Shown here piece by piece: positions 46,632 to 58,918 of a DNA stretch of 64,000 nucleotides; the first letter of the stretch is position 1; each line of letters opens with the position of its first letter. The notes under the pieces were generated by a model, which was not told the DNA's origin, ran no database searches, and saw only the letters and a list, made by a program, of their open reading frames with translations. The DNA comes from Dipteronia dyeriana. Taxonomy: Eukaryota; Streptophyta; Magnoliopsida; Sapindales; Sapindaceae. The DNA lies in contig CM065300.1 in NCBI GenBank assembly GCA_032871835.1, positions 67,777,192 through 67,841,191 on the forward strand, in the 5' to 3' direction. The translations under genes and the position numbers were made by a program.

Positions 46632-48944
46632 TGTAGGGAAAATATGAGCAGCGGAAGCGTGAAAATCGAAATTAGGGTTTCAGTATAAATGAAATTTTTT
46701 CCCTTTTAATAGCAAGAACCTTAACTCTAGATTAATTTACATATATAAAAGTATCGTACCTTTTTCTCATGACGATTGAACAAGCACCGAATTGAATCCC
46801 CAAGATCTTCCAATCCAATCACGAATGTGAATCACCTAGGAGTGTGGGCTCCCTTTGTTGAAATTGTATACCTGAGGATGGAAACAAACAAAATCTTTCT
46901 CTTTGTTAGTCCCAATAATCCTCCAAGAAGAAAACAAAGAACGTTAGGTCACTTGTGAATTATCAATCAATTTGATTGAAACTCGTGTGAACCTTGATTC
47001 GATGTTGTACACAAAACCTTTTAATGTAAAGGCTACTAGTGTACCTTCGAAAACTAATCATTCTTTATTCTTTTTCTTCTTTGCCGAATCTCACGCTATT
47101 TCTTAAAGTTGATAGAATTTTGTCTAGAGCAAAAACAAAATTTTCTCCCTCAAAATTCTTTGGTAGCCGAATTCTCTCTTCAAAAAGAACTAGGGCTGGC
47201 CGAAATTCCTTTCATATTTATATATATATATATATATATATAGGGCTGGCTGAAATTTTATTTGGAATATATTAGGATTTCAAATCCTTTTCTAAGAAGG
47301 ATTTACTTGATTGTTAATAATTCTTTTCTTATGTGGATTTACTTGGTGGTTAAGAATCCTTTTCAAAGAAGAATTCTACCCTTAGGTAGATTTACTTGGT
47401 GACCAAGAATCCTTTTCCAAAAATAATTCTTTCCTACAACAAGACTCCTAATCCAACTCAATAGTGTATTTGTAACCATATTTAAGACTTCCTAATTTGA
47501 TTAGATAAATAATTCCTTTTATTTATCTATTTATCAAATATAGTCTTTAATATTAATTATACTACCAACAATAGTATAATTTTAGGAGACCATCTCCTAC
47601 TAGAAAAAAGATTTTGACTTTTAATTAAATAATTAATTAATCAACAAATTAATTAATTTCCATTTAATTAAATAATAAAAAATAATATATTTAGGTTTTT
47701 ATATTTTAGCCTTGCCGCCTAGAACAACATATAGGTATATATATTATTTTTCTTATTTTAATAAATCCATTGGACCTTAATAAAAGCTCCACATGTAAAC
47801 TAGACCCATTCTTACAAAAAGAAATAAGTCCACATGCCTCAATACAATTCTAGACGGACCCTTAAATTGGTCCGATAGAATATATCGAGTGATCCATACA
47901 AGTTCTTGTGGATTGAAGATCTTAGCAGGCTATCTAAATTTAAGCTCCAATAGACACAACCCAATCACAATCAACAAATGATTCACTTAGGTCCGATCTA
48001 TTAATTTTAGTTCATTTAACTAAAGAACTAAAATTGAACTCTTAAATAAAGATAGAATAAGTTGATGTTACTCATTCATACCCTAGACAACCTTATTGGA
48101 GAAAGTGTATCCTCGTGAAGAATATCAGTAATCCCCAAGAGCTCCTAGGCCGCCTATAGCTCTCCAAGTTACCATATTTACTCATATGACAACATTTTGA
48201 ACTTGAATATTTTGACTTGTCTAGAAGCCATGTATCAATAGACTATTGAAAACTTAACGTTAAGATTTAATATCCAATACCTCAAAACATCCATATGATG
48301 ATATTCAACTCTCATTTAATAAATGGAGTCACGATGTCCATATCTATAAATGAAGTTTTCTATCGATTAACAAATGAATACCACCAAACTATCAAGGATA
48401 GACTATGCTATATAAGCGTACTCATTGATAGCTCAAATGATAACACTTGCAACCATAAATCCATTATTTATCTCAGGATTGAGATAGACTCTCCGATTGT
48501 CTTCAAGTGAAAACTTTTATCCATTGACGGTTATAGATAAAATAATTCACTGTGATTCTATTCAATGCACCCAGTGCACCAGATTCTTTTGCCCAAAGAC
48601 ACCACACTTTGATGATTTTAGACTCATCATAACACATTTGATCCCACTCAAATGCTAGCAAAAGAATCTACAACTTTGACAAGATAAAGGCGCCCAACCT
48701 TTATCTTAAATTGTGAATATTATTCAAGACTAACTAAATAATTGTGTCTACCTCATACATATCTAGATGTATAAACAAATCTTCTTTTCTTATAGTCTTT
48801 TGACCTTATGATTATTTACTTTTGACAATTATAATAATTAAACTATAAATGCTATAAGATTTGTTAAACTAGAAATCACTTTATTAGTATGAAAACATTG
48901 TCAAATACATTATTATACTCTTGCTATCGAGCATAATCCCAACA
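46632..48944 (-). mobile_element. Solo LTR of a second copia-type family
   Basis: Plus-strand ends TGTAGGGAAAATATGAGC and GCATAATCCCAACA, with a perfect 5-bp target duplication TGAAT (46627-46631 and 48945-48949). No coding region in 2.3 kb and no internal copy of its own ends, so it is a solo LTR. On minus it starts TGTTGGGATTATGC and ends with CGCTTCCGCTGC 30 bp before the terminus. A similar TTTCCGCTGC sits near the 3' end of the solo LTR at 3520-5430, which supports minus orientation. It may be a copia LTR; no pol confirms this. Confidence 0.85.
47219..47242. repeat. (TA)12 run flanked by direct repeats
   Basis: The TA run is bordered by GGGCTGGCCGAAATTCC (47192-47208) and GGGCTGGCTGAAATTTT (47243-47259). 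Confidence 0.9.
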
Positions 48945-49167
48945 TGAATTATATGTGTGTGCGCTTACGCCTTGCAAGAGGAAGAAGTATCTCGATACCC
49001 TAGCATCTAAGAATAGTACCAATCCTCTTGAAGATGAACTTTGCATCATGAGAAGTTGCTTTTCTTCATTAAAACTCTTATCATAACGAACCACTTAAGC
49101 AACTAAGCATTACATTGAAATGAAGTTTTGTTATGGAATCAAGCCAACACAAATCTAAAACCTAACA

Positions 49168-49561
49168 ATCTCTCCTTTTGGCTATTCCATAACAAAACTC
49201 TACCTCACCATACAATGATCACTTATAATCAATGTTGATTGCATTCTCACATCCTCACATTACAAAGAGATATCCCTAGACTAAAATGTCTTCATGAGAC
49301 TTCAAGAATATCTTCACACATTCAAAGCACCTGCGAGACAAGAACAATCAAAAGAAATCTTCTACAAAGAGGATAGGTGAGATAAAAAAAATATACGAAA
49401 CAAAACAAAAATTCCCTTATCTCTTCTTATCTCATGCAAACAAGAATTCTTCTCCCCCGTAAGACAAGATTTCTCCCACTTAATGAATTGTCTCCAATTT
49501 TTATCAAAAGTTAGTAACATGTTGAGGAAAACACTTTCTCTCCCTTTATGGTAAAGTATAG
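49168..49561 (-). other. Polypurine tract and start of the SIRE-like 3' non-coding region
   Basis: ATCTCTCCTTTTGG right of the LTR is purine-rich on minus. The rest matches 19856-20160 and continues at 57863 after the gypsy insertion. No gene. Confidence 0.75.
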
Positions 49562-49880
49562 TGACAGGACCCACCCTGACTCCTCTCTCTTGAGTACGAG
49601 GGAGGCCCTGTGGGTTGCCCCGACTCCTATCTTGAGTATGAGGGAAACCCTATAGGCTCTACATTTACTAGTATGATAAAAGGACTTTATGCTTGAAATT
49701 TCCATAGGAAATACTTGCTATTAAACAAATAAAATGTAAGGAGAGTGTAAAATGTACATAATTGCAATTTCTTTTCATATATTTGCGTTCTTTACAAAAA
49801 CTGTCAAAATTGACCGATAGGACCAAAAGCCGACCACTATAAAAACTAAGTAACCAGTCCATCCCGAGTGGGAAACTGAA

Positions 49881-49997
49881 CAGGCCGAGTAAGAAATCCG
49901 AGTAGGCCGAGTATACCGAATAGGCCATGTGGGCAGAGTAGGTCAAGTGGGCCGAATAGGTCAAGTAGGCCGAGTAGGCCGAACAGATCGAGTAGAA
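49881..49997. repeat. GGCCGAGTA minisatellite in LTR
   Basis: About ten imperfect 9-10-bp units (GTAGGCCGA, ATAGGCCATG, GTAGGTCAA). The matching array in the other LTR is at about 56447-56562. Confidence 0.9.
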
Positions 49998-50495
49998 TTC
50001 TGCCCACATTCTGACCATGCCTACCCTCCAGACCACTTTACAGTCCTGACCATGCCAATGGGCCCGACCATGCCTACCGTCCCGATCATGCCTACCTCAT
50101 ATTTCTAAATATGTACATGAAAATTTTAAATGCATGACTTTTATGCTTCATGATTTCATCGAGTGGCCCACCTCAAAACTTCTGAATCCGCAAAACCGAG
50201 CAGCTACCTGGATGAATATTTAAGAGTGAAAGGATGAGCGCTAACGCCCAGTGAGTGAATGAAAACTTTTAAAACACTTTTCTAAACCACTTTACAATAA
50301 GCATTCAGTAATACATGGTATAAGATAATATATCTACTTTCGTGCTGAATAAACTGAATAAACTGATTGCATCTCTTTGCTGAAAAAGAATAGATACTTT
50401 ATAAAATCTTAATCTACACCAAAATTGTACCAGGGATATCCTCCATACGTAAGCCGAAATACTTCGGGCAAACACAGAGTCATGAATAACTTCTG

Positions 50496-50640
50496 GTCAT
50501 ACCCGTGCAGAGTGACTCAATTACTCTTTCTCTGGTCAATACTAGGGCCGAGTGACTCTCTGGTCATACAAGTGCAGAGTGACTCAATTACTCTTTCTCT
50601 AGTCATGCACTTGCAGAGCGACTCATGACATACACATGTG
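50496..50640. repeat. Degenerate tandem repeat in LTR
   Basis: Three units containing GCAGAGTGACTCAATTACTC and CTCTGGTCAT-type words. The same array lies at 57040-57185 in the other LTR. Confidence 0.8.
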
Positions 50641-51307
50641 TAGAACGGCCCTAAAAGCCAACCATAATCATAACTGGGGAAGGTACATACATGGTGCTTT
50701 TATAGAAATAATAATCTCTTCTTGATAATTCATAAAAATAATATACTGATTCTTAATGCTAATATAAGCATAAAATATATACTTTCGGTTCTCTGTATAC
50801 TCACCATCAATCATAAAAAGCAATAAAAAGCTTAAAATGATTTGCAGCAATTAAAGCATAAAACTGTAAACTTGAGTTAAAAACAAAACTGAAACTTAAT
50901 TCACTCACAACTTAAAAGTCAAGTTTAATTCAGACTGAATATGTTAGGTTCCCTTCGTCTTCTTTCCCTATCAATCACAAAATCCAATTAGAAACTGGAA
51001 CCAAAGAATAATCAACTGAAATCTATAATCACGAGAGAGCTTCACTGACTTTTCTCCTTTCTTCTCTTTCCTTTCTTCCGCTGGATTCTACTGCTTTCTA
51101 ACTCTCACAACGTTTATCCTCATATATATATACTTATGGAAGGACACAGCTGAAGTTGTGAGCTAATTAACCAAGCTCACAGCTGCCTGTCAGCCATGCA
51201 TTTCACTTGGCTTACTCACCTGATGCCTTTTCTGCTTCACGCTTATCCCTTTTTTATTATATAAAATTGGGCCTTTCAATTGGGCCTGAAAGACATTGGG
51301 TGTTACA

Positions 51308-51322
51308 ATTCACCCCTCTGTT
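51308..51322 (-). other. Polypurine tract of the Tekay-like element
   Basis: TTCACCCCTCTGTTT on plus, AAACAGAGGGGTGAA on minus, flush with the LTR. Confidence 0.8.
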
Positions 51323-51343
51323 TAAGAATTTTGTCCTTGAAAT

Positions 51344-51640
51344 TTACTTACTTAGCCGAAACAGATGGGGATACTGAGTCCGCATCTGATCTTCATGTTC
51401 CCAAGTCACCTCTTCCACTGTATGATTTCTCCATAACACTTTTACAATAGGAGTAACCTTAGTAAGTAATACTTGTTCCCTTCTATCTAGAATCTCAATA
51501 GGTTCCTCTTCATAAGTTAAATCTTAACTTCATTGGTTGTTTGGTTAAAACACGTGTAGGGTCGACTATATATTTTTTAAGCATAGAAACATGAAATACA
51601 TCATGAATTCTTGAAAGCTCGGAAGGTAAAGCTAAACGGT
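51344..51640 (-). pseudogene. Integrase tail and chromodomain
   Basis: The end of the polyprotein reads [20 protein letters not shown], a frameshift at about 51535, then [36 protein letters not shown] and MRTQYPHLF before the stop at 51344-51346. This is the chromodomain that in chromoviruses is thought to direct integration to marked chromatin. The aromatic residues F/Y and W of the fold are visible. The frameshift separates it from the integrase core. Confidence 0.85.
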
Positions 51641-52525
51641 ATGCCACTGCTTCTACTCGGGCAATGATTTCATACGGACCAATGTATCGTGGACTTAACT
51701 TACCACGTCTTCCAAATCGAAGTATACCTTTCCAAAGCGAAATTCGTAGGAATACATAGTCACCTAATTTAAATTCAAGTTCCCTTCTCCTTTTATCTGT
51801 ATAGCTTTCTGCCTATATTGAGCAATCTTTAGTCTGTCTTTGATTATTTTAATCTTTTCTATCGTGACTTGAACAAGTTCAAGACCTAACAACTTTCTCT
51901 CGCCTACTTCATCCCAACACACAGGTGTTTTGCATTATCTTCCATACAGAGCTTCATAAGGTGCCATTTCAATGCTAGCTTGATAACTGTTATTGTAGGC
52001 AAATTCTATCAAAGGTATATGTACATCCCAACTACCTTTGAAATCCATCACACAAGCTCGAAGCATATCCTCTAATGTCTGAATAGTATGCTCTGATTGA
52101 ACATCAGTCTGCGGGTGAAAAGCAGTACTAAAGTGCAATCTAGTTCCCAAAGCTTCTTGTAAACTAGGCCAAAATTTAGATGTAAATCGAAGATCTCTAT
52201 CTGACACTATAGATACTGGTGCGCCATGAAGACGAACTATTTCATCCATATAAATCTTGGCTAATCTGTGAAGAGAGTAAGTAATACCGATTGGCAGAAA
52301 ATGTGCAGACTTTGTAAGTCGATCAACGATCACCCATACACTGTCGTGACCACTCTGACTTCGAGGGAGTCCTACCACAAAATCCATGGTAACATGTTCC
52401 CATTTCCATTCGGGAATAGGAAGTGGTTGTGATAGTCCTGCTGGTTTCTGATGTTCTGCCTTGACTTGCTAACAAATCAAACATTTAGAGACGAATTCTG
52501 CTATCTCTCTTTTCATACCTTGCCA
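51641..52525 (-). pseudogene. Tekay-like integrase
   Basis: The HHCC finger spans the RT/integrase border: [15 protein letters not shown] and KREIAEFVSKCLIC, with stops after EHY and after CLIC. The core 52387-51935 is open: MDFVVGLPRSQSG, VDRLTKSAHFLP, VSDRDLRFTSKFW and FHPQTDVQSEHTIQTLEDML, which supply the D, D and E catalytic residues. A stop follows YEALYGR (51935), then CKTPVCWDEVGERKLLGLEL. Integrase inserts the DNA copy. Here it is dead by at least three stops and a frameshift near 51800. Confidence 0.9.
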
Positions 52526-54268
52526 CTAGTAATGTTCTTTCAAAGTACGATACATCTTAGTACTTCCTGGATGCATTGCATAAGCTGAAGAGTGAGGTTC
52601 CTCTAAAATTTCATTCTTGAGTTCCTTAATGTTTGGTACGCACAGTCTGTTACCTAGAACCAATGTACCATCACTTCTCACTACAAAATCAGCTCGTAAG
52701 CTGTTTTGCACTTCTCCCTTCAATTTAACTAAATAAGAATCTTGAGTTTGTAATTCCCGTATACGATCAATCAAAATAGGTCTAACCTGAAAGGTAGCCA
52801 GTAATGCTCCACAATCTCGTGCATCTAGCTTAACTCTCAACATTCTTAATTCAGCTAATAATGGAAGCTGAAGATGATTTACCTTCCGATTCATCCTCAA
52901 ATGAGCCATAGAACTTAAAGACTTTCTACTGAGTGCATCTGCCACCACATTTGCCTTACCATGATGATATTCAATTGTACAGTCATAATCTTTAATCAAC
53001 TCAATCCATCTTCTTTGTCTTAAATTCAGTTCTTTTTTAGTGAAAAAATGAGTGAAAAGAGATTGTAAGCTTTTATGATCTGTATAAATCTGACAAGTAA
53101 CTCCATATAAGTAATGCCTCCAAATTTTCAGTGCAAACACCACTACAGCAAGCTCTAGATCATGGGTTGGGTAATTCTTTTCATGCTTCTTTAATTGTCT
53201 TGATGCATAAGCTATCACTTTCCCATGTTGCATCAAAACGCAACCCAAACCATGTTTAGATGCATCACTGTAAACAACAAATCCATCACTTCCGATTGGA
53301 AGAGCAAGTATTGGAGCAGAAGTCAATCTCTCCTCGAGTTTTTGAAAACTCTTTTCACAAGCTTCTGACCACTCAAACTTCACATCCTTTTGAGTCAATC
53401 TTGTTAATGGTGAAGCTATTTTAGAAAATCCCTCTACAAATCTTTGATAGTAACTTGCTAAACCCAAGAAACTTCTAATTTCTGTCACATTGATTGGTCG
53501 TTCCCAATTCACTAAAGCTTCAACCTTTTGAGGATCAATATAAATACCATCACAAGAAATCACATGGCCCAAAAATGTAACTCTATCGAGCCAGAATTGA
53601 CACTTACTAAATTTGGCATAAAGTTTATTCTCTCTCAAGACTTGCAGAATAATCTCTGAATGCTCTGTATGCTCCACATCATCCTTAGAATAAATCAAAA
53701 TGTCATCAATGAACACGATAACAAATTTGTCTAGATAAGGATGAAATACCCCATTCATCAAATCCATAAAAGCTACTGGAGCATTTGTTAATCCAAATGG
53801 CATAACTAGAAACTCATAATGCCCATAACTAGTTCTGAAAGCCGTATTTGGTATATCACAGTTTCTAATTCTCAATTGGTGATAACCTGTTCGCAAATCT
53901 ATTTTGGAGAATACCTTTGCTCCCTGAAGCTGATCGAAGAAGTCATCAATACGTGGGAGTGGGTATTTATTACACACTGTTGCTTTATTCAATTGCTGGT
54001 AATAGATGCATAAATGTAACGTTCCATCTTTCTTCTTAACAAACAAAACTGGCGCTCCCCATGGTGACACACTAGGTTTAATAAAATTCTTATTCACCAA
54101 TTCTTCTAATTGATTCTTCAACTCTTTCAATTCGGTTGGAGCCATTCTATAAGGTAAAATAGAAATCGGAGTTGTGCCTGGGACCAAATCTATCACAAAC
54201 TCAATGTCTCTATCTGGTGGTAATCCATGAAGATCTTCACGAAATACATCTAGAAATTTTCTTACCAC
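52526..54268 (-). pseudogene. Tekay-like reverse transcriptase and RNase H
   Basis: 580 open residues. [43 protein letters not shown], and the catalytic FIDD at residues 187-190 in [10 protein letters not shown]. RNase [37 protein letters not shown] and [13 protein letters not shown], keeping the four acidic residues. The linker to integrase follows. The domain pair itself is unbroken. It is separated from protease by a small deletion at about 54262 and from integrase by a stop at 52526. Confidence 0.95.
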
Positions 54269-54870
54269 CGATATATTCTAATCTTACCTCACTATCCCGA
54301 GTATCAATTACATAAGCCATATAACCTAAACATTGTTTCCTGAGCAACCGTCGGATAGTAATAGCAGAAATAACACAAAAAGGAAGAATCCGACGTTTGC
54401 CATAGAAAATAACATCCGACTCTTTTTGAAGTGTAAATTTTACCTCTTTTCGAAAACAATCTACAGTAGCATGGTGTATAGCCAGCCAATCCATTCCCAA
54501 AATAACATAAAAATCATGTATATCAAGCGGGATCAAATCAACATGTAGCACATGCTTACCGACTATCACCTTACTGTTTCTATATATATTCTCAGCCAAT
54601 AAAGATTCACCTGTAGGTGTAGCCACTACCATACTAGAATCTAATGGTCTTAATTCTACATCCGCATACACCATAAAAGATCGAGATACAAAAGAATGAG
54701 TAGATCTAGGATCAATGAGGACATGAGCATCGTGGCCAAAAATTGCTAACGTACCTGTAACGACATCTGGAGTGGTCTCAGCATCTTACCGAGTCATAGC
54801 AAAAACTCTTGCCTGAGTACGAGGTCTACCCAACCGACCTCTCTATTGGTTGCCTCCAACCCCTGCTGAA
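54237..54870 (-). pseudogene. Tekay-like protease, active site altered
   Basis: Reads TPDVVTGTLAIFGHDAHVLI, then DPRSTHSFVSRSFM. Relatives have D-P/S-G-S/T, and here the glycine is arginine. It continues with ILGMDWLAIHHATVDC and ends [11 protein letters not shown] by frameshift into RT. Two in-frame stops precede it at about 54857 and 54789. The retropepsin fold is clear but should not work. Confidence 0.85.
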
Positions 54871-56028
54871 CTAGCTTGGGTTTTCCCTATAGTTGTAGAT
54901 CCTCCTACTCGGGACCCCCTTTGTCTTTGAATCTGACCAGCACCGCTTTGCATTGGTTGAAATCCTATCTTTCTTTCTTTCTTCATTACCTCCCTGAACT
55001 AACTCGGGGCAATCCCTTTTTAAATGTCTAGGCTGCCCACATTGATAACAACCTGATCTCCCTAAATAACACTCACCATCATGGTGTTTTCCACAAGTTT
55101 TACATAGAGGACGCCAACCTCTACCCATACTAACACTCGGTTGACGACTACCCATTGGTTGTTGGACTGAGGCTTGGCTAGAACCAGATCCACGACTCTG
55201 TTGATAATTACTAGTCTGACCTGAAAAACTGACTATTGCCTTAGGCATTTTGCTATAAGAGCCCCCTGCTGACCAGTTATTACGCTTTTTCTTCTGTTGT
55301 TCAAATCTGCGATAGTCACTAAGGCCTCTCTCTACTCTCAATGCAGCTTCAAACATCATACCAAATTTAACATGTCCAGAAGTAGTCACTATTGTCTTAA
55401 TTTCCGATCGAAGTCCATATTCTAATTTTCTACAATTATTTTTTTCATCAGCGACTACATACGGAGCAACCCTCGAAAGTTCTGTAAATTTCTTCTCATA
55501 CTCTTCTACTGTCATAGATCCCTGTACTAATTTAAAAAATTCCACTCTTTTCAAATCTTGATAGAAATTGGGATAATAATGATCATTAAACTGCTTCTTT
55601 AAATTGTCCCAAGTAATTCTTTCTGGAGTTCTTCGTTGAACTGAGGCCCACCAATCATATGCTTTCTCTTTTAGCAAAAACGTAGCAAAAGAAACCTTCT
55701 GTTCATCGGTGCACCTCATAACTTCAAACACACGTTCTAGTTCATTCAGCCAAGAACTAGCACTATCTGGATCTCAAATTCCACCAAAATTCGTAGCTCC
55801 TAACTTTCGTACACGCTTATTTGAATTTTTAGGCACTGGCGTTTGGTACTGGACCATCGCAGTCAACAGTTCTGCAATTCTATCCATTGGTTCTTCCCTA
55901 GGTTCTGGTACATAAGGTTGAGCTATAGGTGGTTGGGGGTGTGATTCTATCTCGTTTTCACCTTGGTTATCACTCCTCTCTCCAAGGTCAGCTACCGGTC
56001 TTGTACGTAGGCGGCCAACTCGACGCAT
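54871..56028 (-). pseudogene. Tekay-like gag
   Basis: Start MRRVGRLRTRPVADLGERSD at 56028, 85 bp inside the primer site. A stop at 55774 falls between ATNFGGI and the next domain. After it the frame stays open 300 codons: DPDSASSWLNELER, CTDEQKVSFATFLLKEKAYDW, and the capsid-like EYEKKFTELSRVAPYVVADE. A basic Q/S-rich region follows, then a zinc knuckle GCYQCGQPRHLKRDCPEL (C-x2-C-x4-H-x4-C). A frameshift near 54980 ends it. One nonsense change separates the head from the capsid. Confidence 0.92.
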
Positions 56029-56112
56029 GATGCTGTTACAAAATCAAAGTTATGCTTAAATGCATGAAACTAAATGCAAACAATTACTGTGGTCTAAAGA
56101 ATTACAAACCAT

Positions 56113-56125
56113 GGCACTGATACCA
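56113..56125 (-). other. Primer binding site, tRNA-Met type
   Basis: GGCACTGATACCA on plus. The initiator tRNA-Met end is GGCTCTGATACCA, one mismatch. 3 nt from the LTR. Confidence 0.85.
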
Positions 56126-56128
56126 AGT

Positions 56129-57857
56129 TGACAGGACCCACCCCGACTCCTCTCTCTTGAGTACGAGGGAGGCCCTGTGGGCTGCCCCGACTCCTCTCTT
56201 GAGTACGAGGGAAACCCTATGGGCTCTACATTTACTAGCATGATAAAAGGACTTTATGCTTGAAATTTCCATAGGAAATACTTGTTATTAAACAAATAAA
56301 ATGTAAGGAGAGTGTAAAATGTACATAATTGCAATTTCTTTTCATATATTTGCGTTCTTTACAAAAAGTGTCAAAATTGACCGATAGGACCAAAAGCCGA
56401 CCACTATAAAAACTAAGTAACCAGTCCATCCCGAGTGGGAAACTGAACAGGCCGAGTAAGAAATCCGAGTAGGCCGAGTATACCGAATAGGCCATGTGGG
56501 CCGAGTAGGTCAAGTGGGCCGAATAGGTCAAGTAGGCCAAGTAGGCCGAACAGACCGAGTAGAATTCCGACCACGTTCTGACCATGCCTACCCTCCCGAA
56601 CACTTTAAAATCCCGACCATGCCTACCGTCCTGATCATGCCAACCTCATATTTCTAAATATGTACATGAAAATTTAAAATGCATGACTTTTATGCTTCAT
56701 AATCATTGAGTGGCCCGCCTCAAAACTTCTGAGTCCGCACAATCGAGCAGCTACCTGGATAAATATTTAAGAGTGAAAGGATGAGCGCTAACGCCCAGTG
56801 AGTGAATGAAAACTTTTAAAAACACTTTTCTAAACCACTTTACAATAAGCATTCAGTAATACATGGTATAAAATAATATATCTTATTTCTTGCTGAATAA
56901 ACTGAATGTTTCTCTTTGCTGAACAAGAATAAATACTTTATAAAATCTTAATCTGCACCAAATTCGTACCGGGGATATCCTCTATATGTAAGCCAAAATA
57001 CTTCGGGCAAACGCAGAGTCATGAATAACTTCTGGTCATACCCGTGCAGAGCGACTCAATTACTCTTTCTCTGGTCAATACTCGGGCAGAGGGACTCTCT
57101 GGTCATACAAGTGTAGAGCGACTCAATTACTCTTTCTCTGGTCATGCACTTGCAGAGCGACTCATGACATACACATGTGTAGAACGGCCCCAAAAGCCAA
57201 CCATAATCATAACCGGGGAAGGTACATACATGGTGCTTTTATAGAAATCATAATCTCTTCTTGATAATTCATAAAAATAATATACTGATTCTGAATGCTA
57301 ATATAAGCATAAAATATATACTTTCGGTTCTCTATATACTCACCATCAATCATAAAAAGCAATAAAAAGCTTAAAATGATTTGCAACAATTAAAGCATAA
57401 AACTGTAAACTTGAGTTAAAAAAAAAACTGAAACTTAATTCACTCATAACTTAAAAGTCAAGCTTAATTCAGACTGAATATGCTAGGTTCTCTTCGTCTT
57501 CTTTCCCTATCAATCACAAGATCCAATTAGAAACTGGAACCAAAGAATAATCAACTGAAATCTATAATCACGAGAGAGCTTCACTGACTTCTCTCTTTTC
57601 TTCTCTTTCCTTTCTTCTGTTGGATTCTACTGCTTTCTAACTCTCACAACGTTTATCCTCGTATATATATATATACTTATGGAAGGACACAGCTGAAGTT
57701 GTGAGCTAATTAACCCAGCTCACAGCTGCCTGTCAGCCATACATTTCACTTGGCTTACTCACCTGATGCCTTTTCTGCTTCACACTTATCCTTTTATTTA
57801 AAAAATAAATAAAAAATTGGGCCTTTCAATTGGGCCTGAAAGACATTGGGTGTTACA
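56129..57857 (-). repeat. 5' LTR of the Tekay-like element
   Basis: 1,729 bp, ends as in 49562-51307. Confidence 0.95.
57662..57675 (-). promoter_or_regulatory. Probable TATA box of the Tekay-like LTR
   Basis: TATATATATATATA in a Tekay 5' LTR, with the minus strand reading AAGTATATATATATATAC toward gag. The counterpart at 51123-51131 is shorter. Confidence 0.45.
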
Positions 57858-57862
57858 AATAG

Positions 57863-58918
57863 ACAAAAACATATTACACAACCTAGAGAGAGAGAGAGGT
57901 AAATGCCAATTGAAAATACCTACAAGGTTATAAAGGATGCATAATAAAATTATGAGATAATGAGTAAACAAGTTGTATATAGAACTAAGTTAAACAAACT
58001 AAGCTCCCTCTTAACATATGCTCCACATATTAATAAGCAAGTAAAATTGTTCACAAGAGAATCATTCAATCACACATTTCAAGCAACAAAAGAAAGTAAA
58101 CCATTTGATCATAGATTTTCATTTCTCTTTCAAAAATAATCTCTCATTGCTAATGAATCAATCACATTAAGCAAAAATGTGTGTGTGTGAAAATGCTTCT
58201 AGTATATATAAAAGGAGTGATTGTGATATCAACATGCGAACCACTTCAACACTTATCCATCTAAAGCTTTTCCAATCAAGGTCAAACCGATTATCATCCA
58301 GATTTTTGCTTTTAAGAGAATAGATTTCAACATATGAGTGTTGTGTGTGCATGTGGCTCGTCATTCCATTTCTGTTTTTCAACCCGAGCATTAACAATAT
58401 TTTTTTCAACTATACTCCATTTTAAGCCTTCCTCCATTTCTTTTTAGGCTTTGTATCAATTTTTTTTAATGATTCTTTTTCAACACTTCTTTGATTTTTC
58501 TAAAATAAACATATACTCTTCATACAGCTTTCACTCATCACAATGGTGTATCCCTTTCCTACATTGGGTAGCTTCACAACCAAGGTGTGTAGCCTTTTCC
58601 ATTAAGTGCTCGTTGAGTTCTATGTAGATTCTGAAGCAAAATGGATACTAACCATAGGTCATCTATCATGTACTAGACAATGAACATCAAGATGCATCCA
58701 TAATATACATGCTTTCAAACTCAATTACTCAAACTTAGACATATAAGAGAAGCATTTGTGCACTTTTAAAAACAAGATTTACAATGACTTAAGTGCATGA
58801 TCTAGAAGCAATAAAAGCTATTTTATCAAGATCATTACTTCTCACATGAGTAGCTCTAAAAGAAATAGATATACAATATAGTTTTACTTATCAAGCCACT
58901 CACAACCATACACAAGCA
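57863..58918 (-). other. SIRE-like 3' non-coding region, continued
   Basis: Collinear with 20160-21500 of the gag-only element. No gene. Contains an (AG)n run at about 57889-57898 and (TG)n near 58178. Confidence 0.75.

Larger units (their letters stand above)
44664..49167 (-). repeat. 3' LTR of the SIRE-like copia, interrupted
   Basis: TGAATTTCTC...CCTAACA. Removing 46632-48944 and one target-site copy rejoins it. Confidence 0.9.
49562..51307 (-). repeat. 3' LTR of the Tekay-like element
   Basis: 1,746 bp. Differences from the 5' LTR in the first 130 bp are mostly C-to-T/G-to-A transitions. It has an extra short unit of the GACCATGCC type near 50050. Confidence 0.95.
49562..57857 (-). mobile_element. 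Tekay/Del-like chromovirus (Ty3/gypsy), near complete
   Basis: LTRs 49562-51307 and 56129-57857, both TGACAGGACCCACC...GGGTGTTACA and highly similar. Flanks TATAG (49557-49561) and AATAG (57858-57862) are a target duplication with one change. On minus: tRNA-Met-like primer site, gag with zinc knuckle, protease, RT, RNase H, integrase and chromodomain, then polypurine tract. All domains are present, but stops and frameshifts interrupt gag, protease, the protease/RT border, the integrase finger and the integrase tail. The most recent insertion here by LTR similarity. Confidence 0.95.

Noticed and set aside
49881..49997. CRISPR-like spaced repeats
   Set aside because: Units are 9-10 bp, contiguous and imperfect with no unique spacers. 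This is a minisatellite in a eukaryotic LTR.
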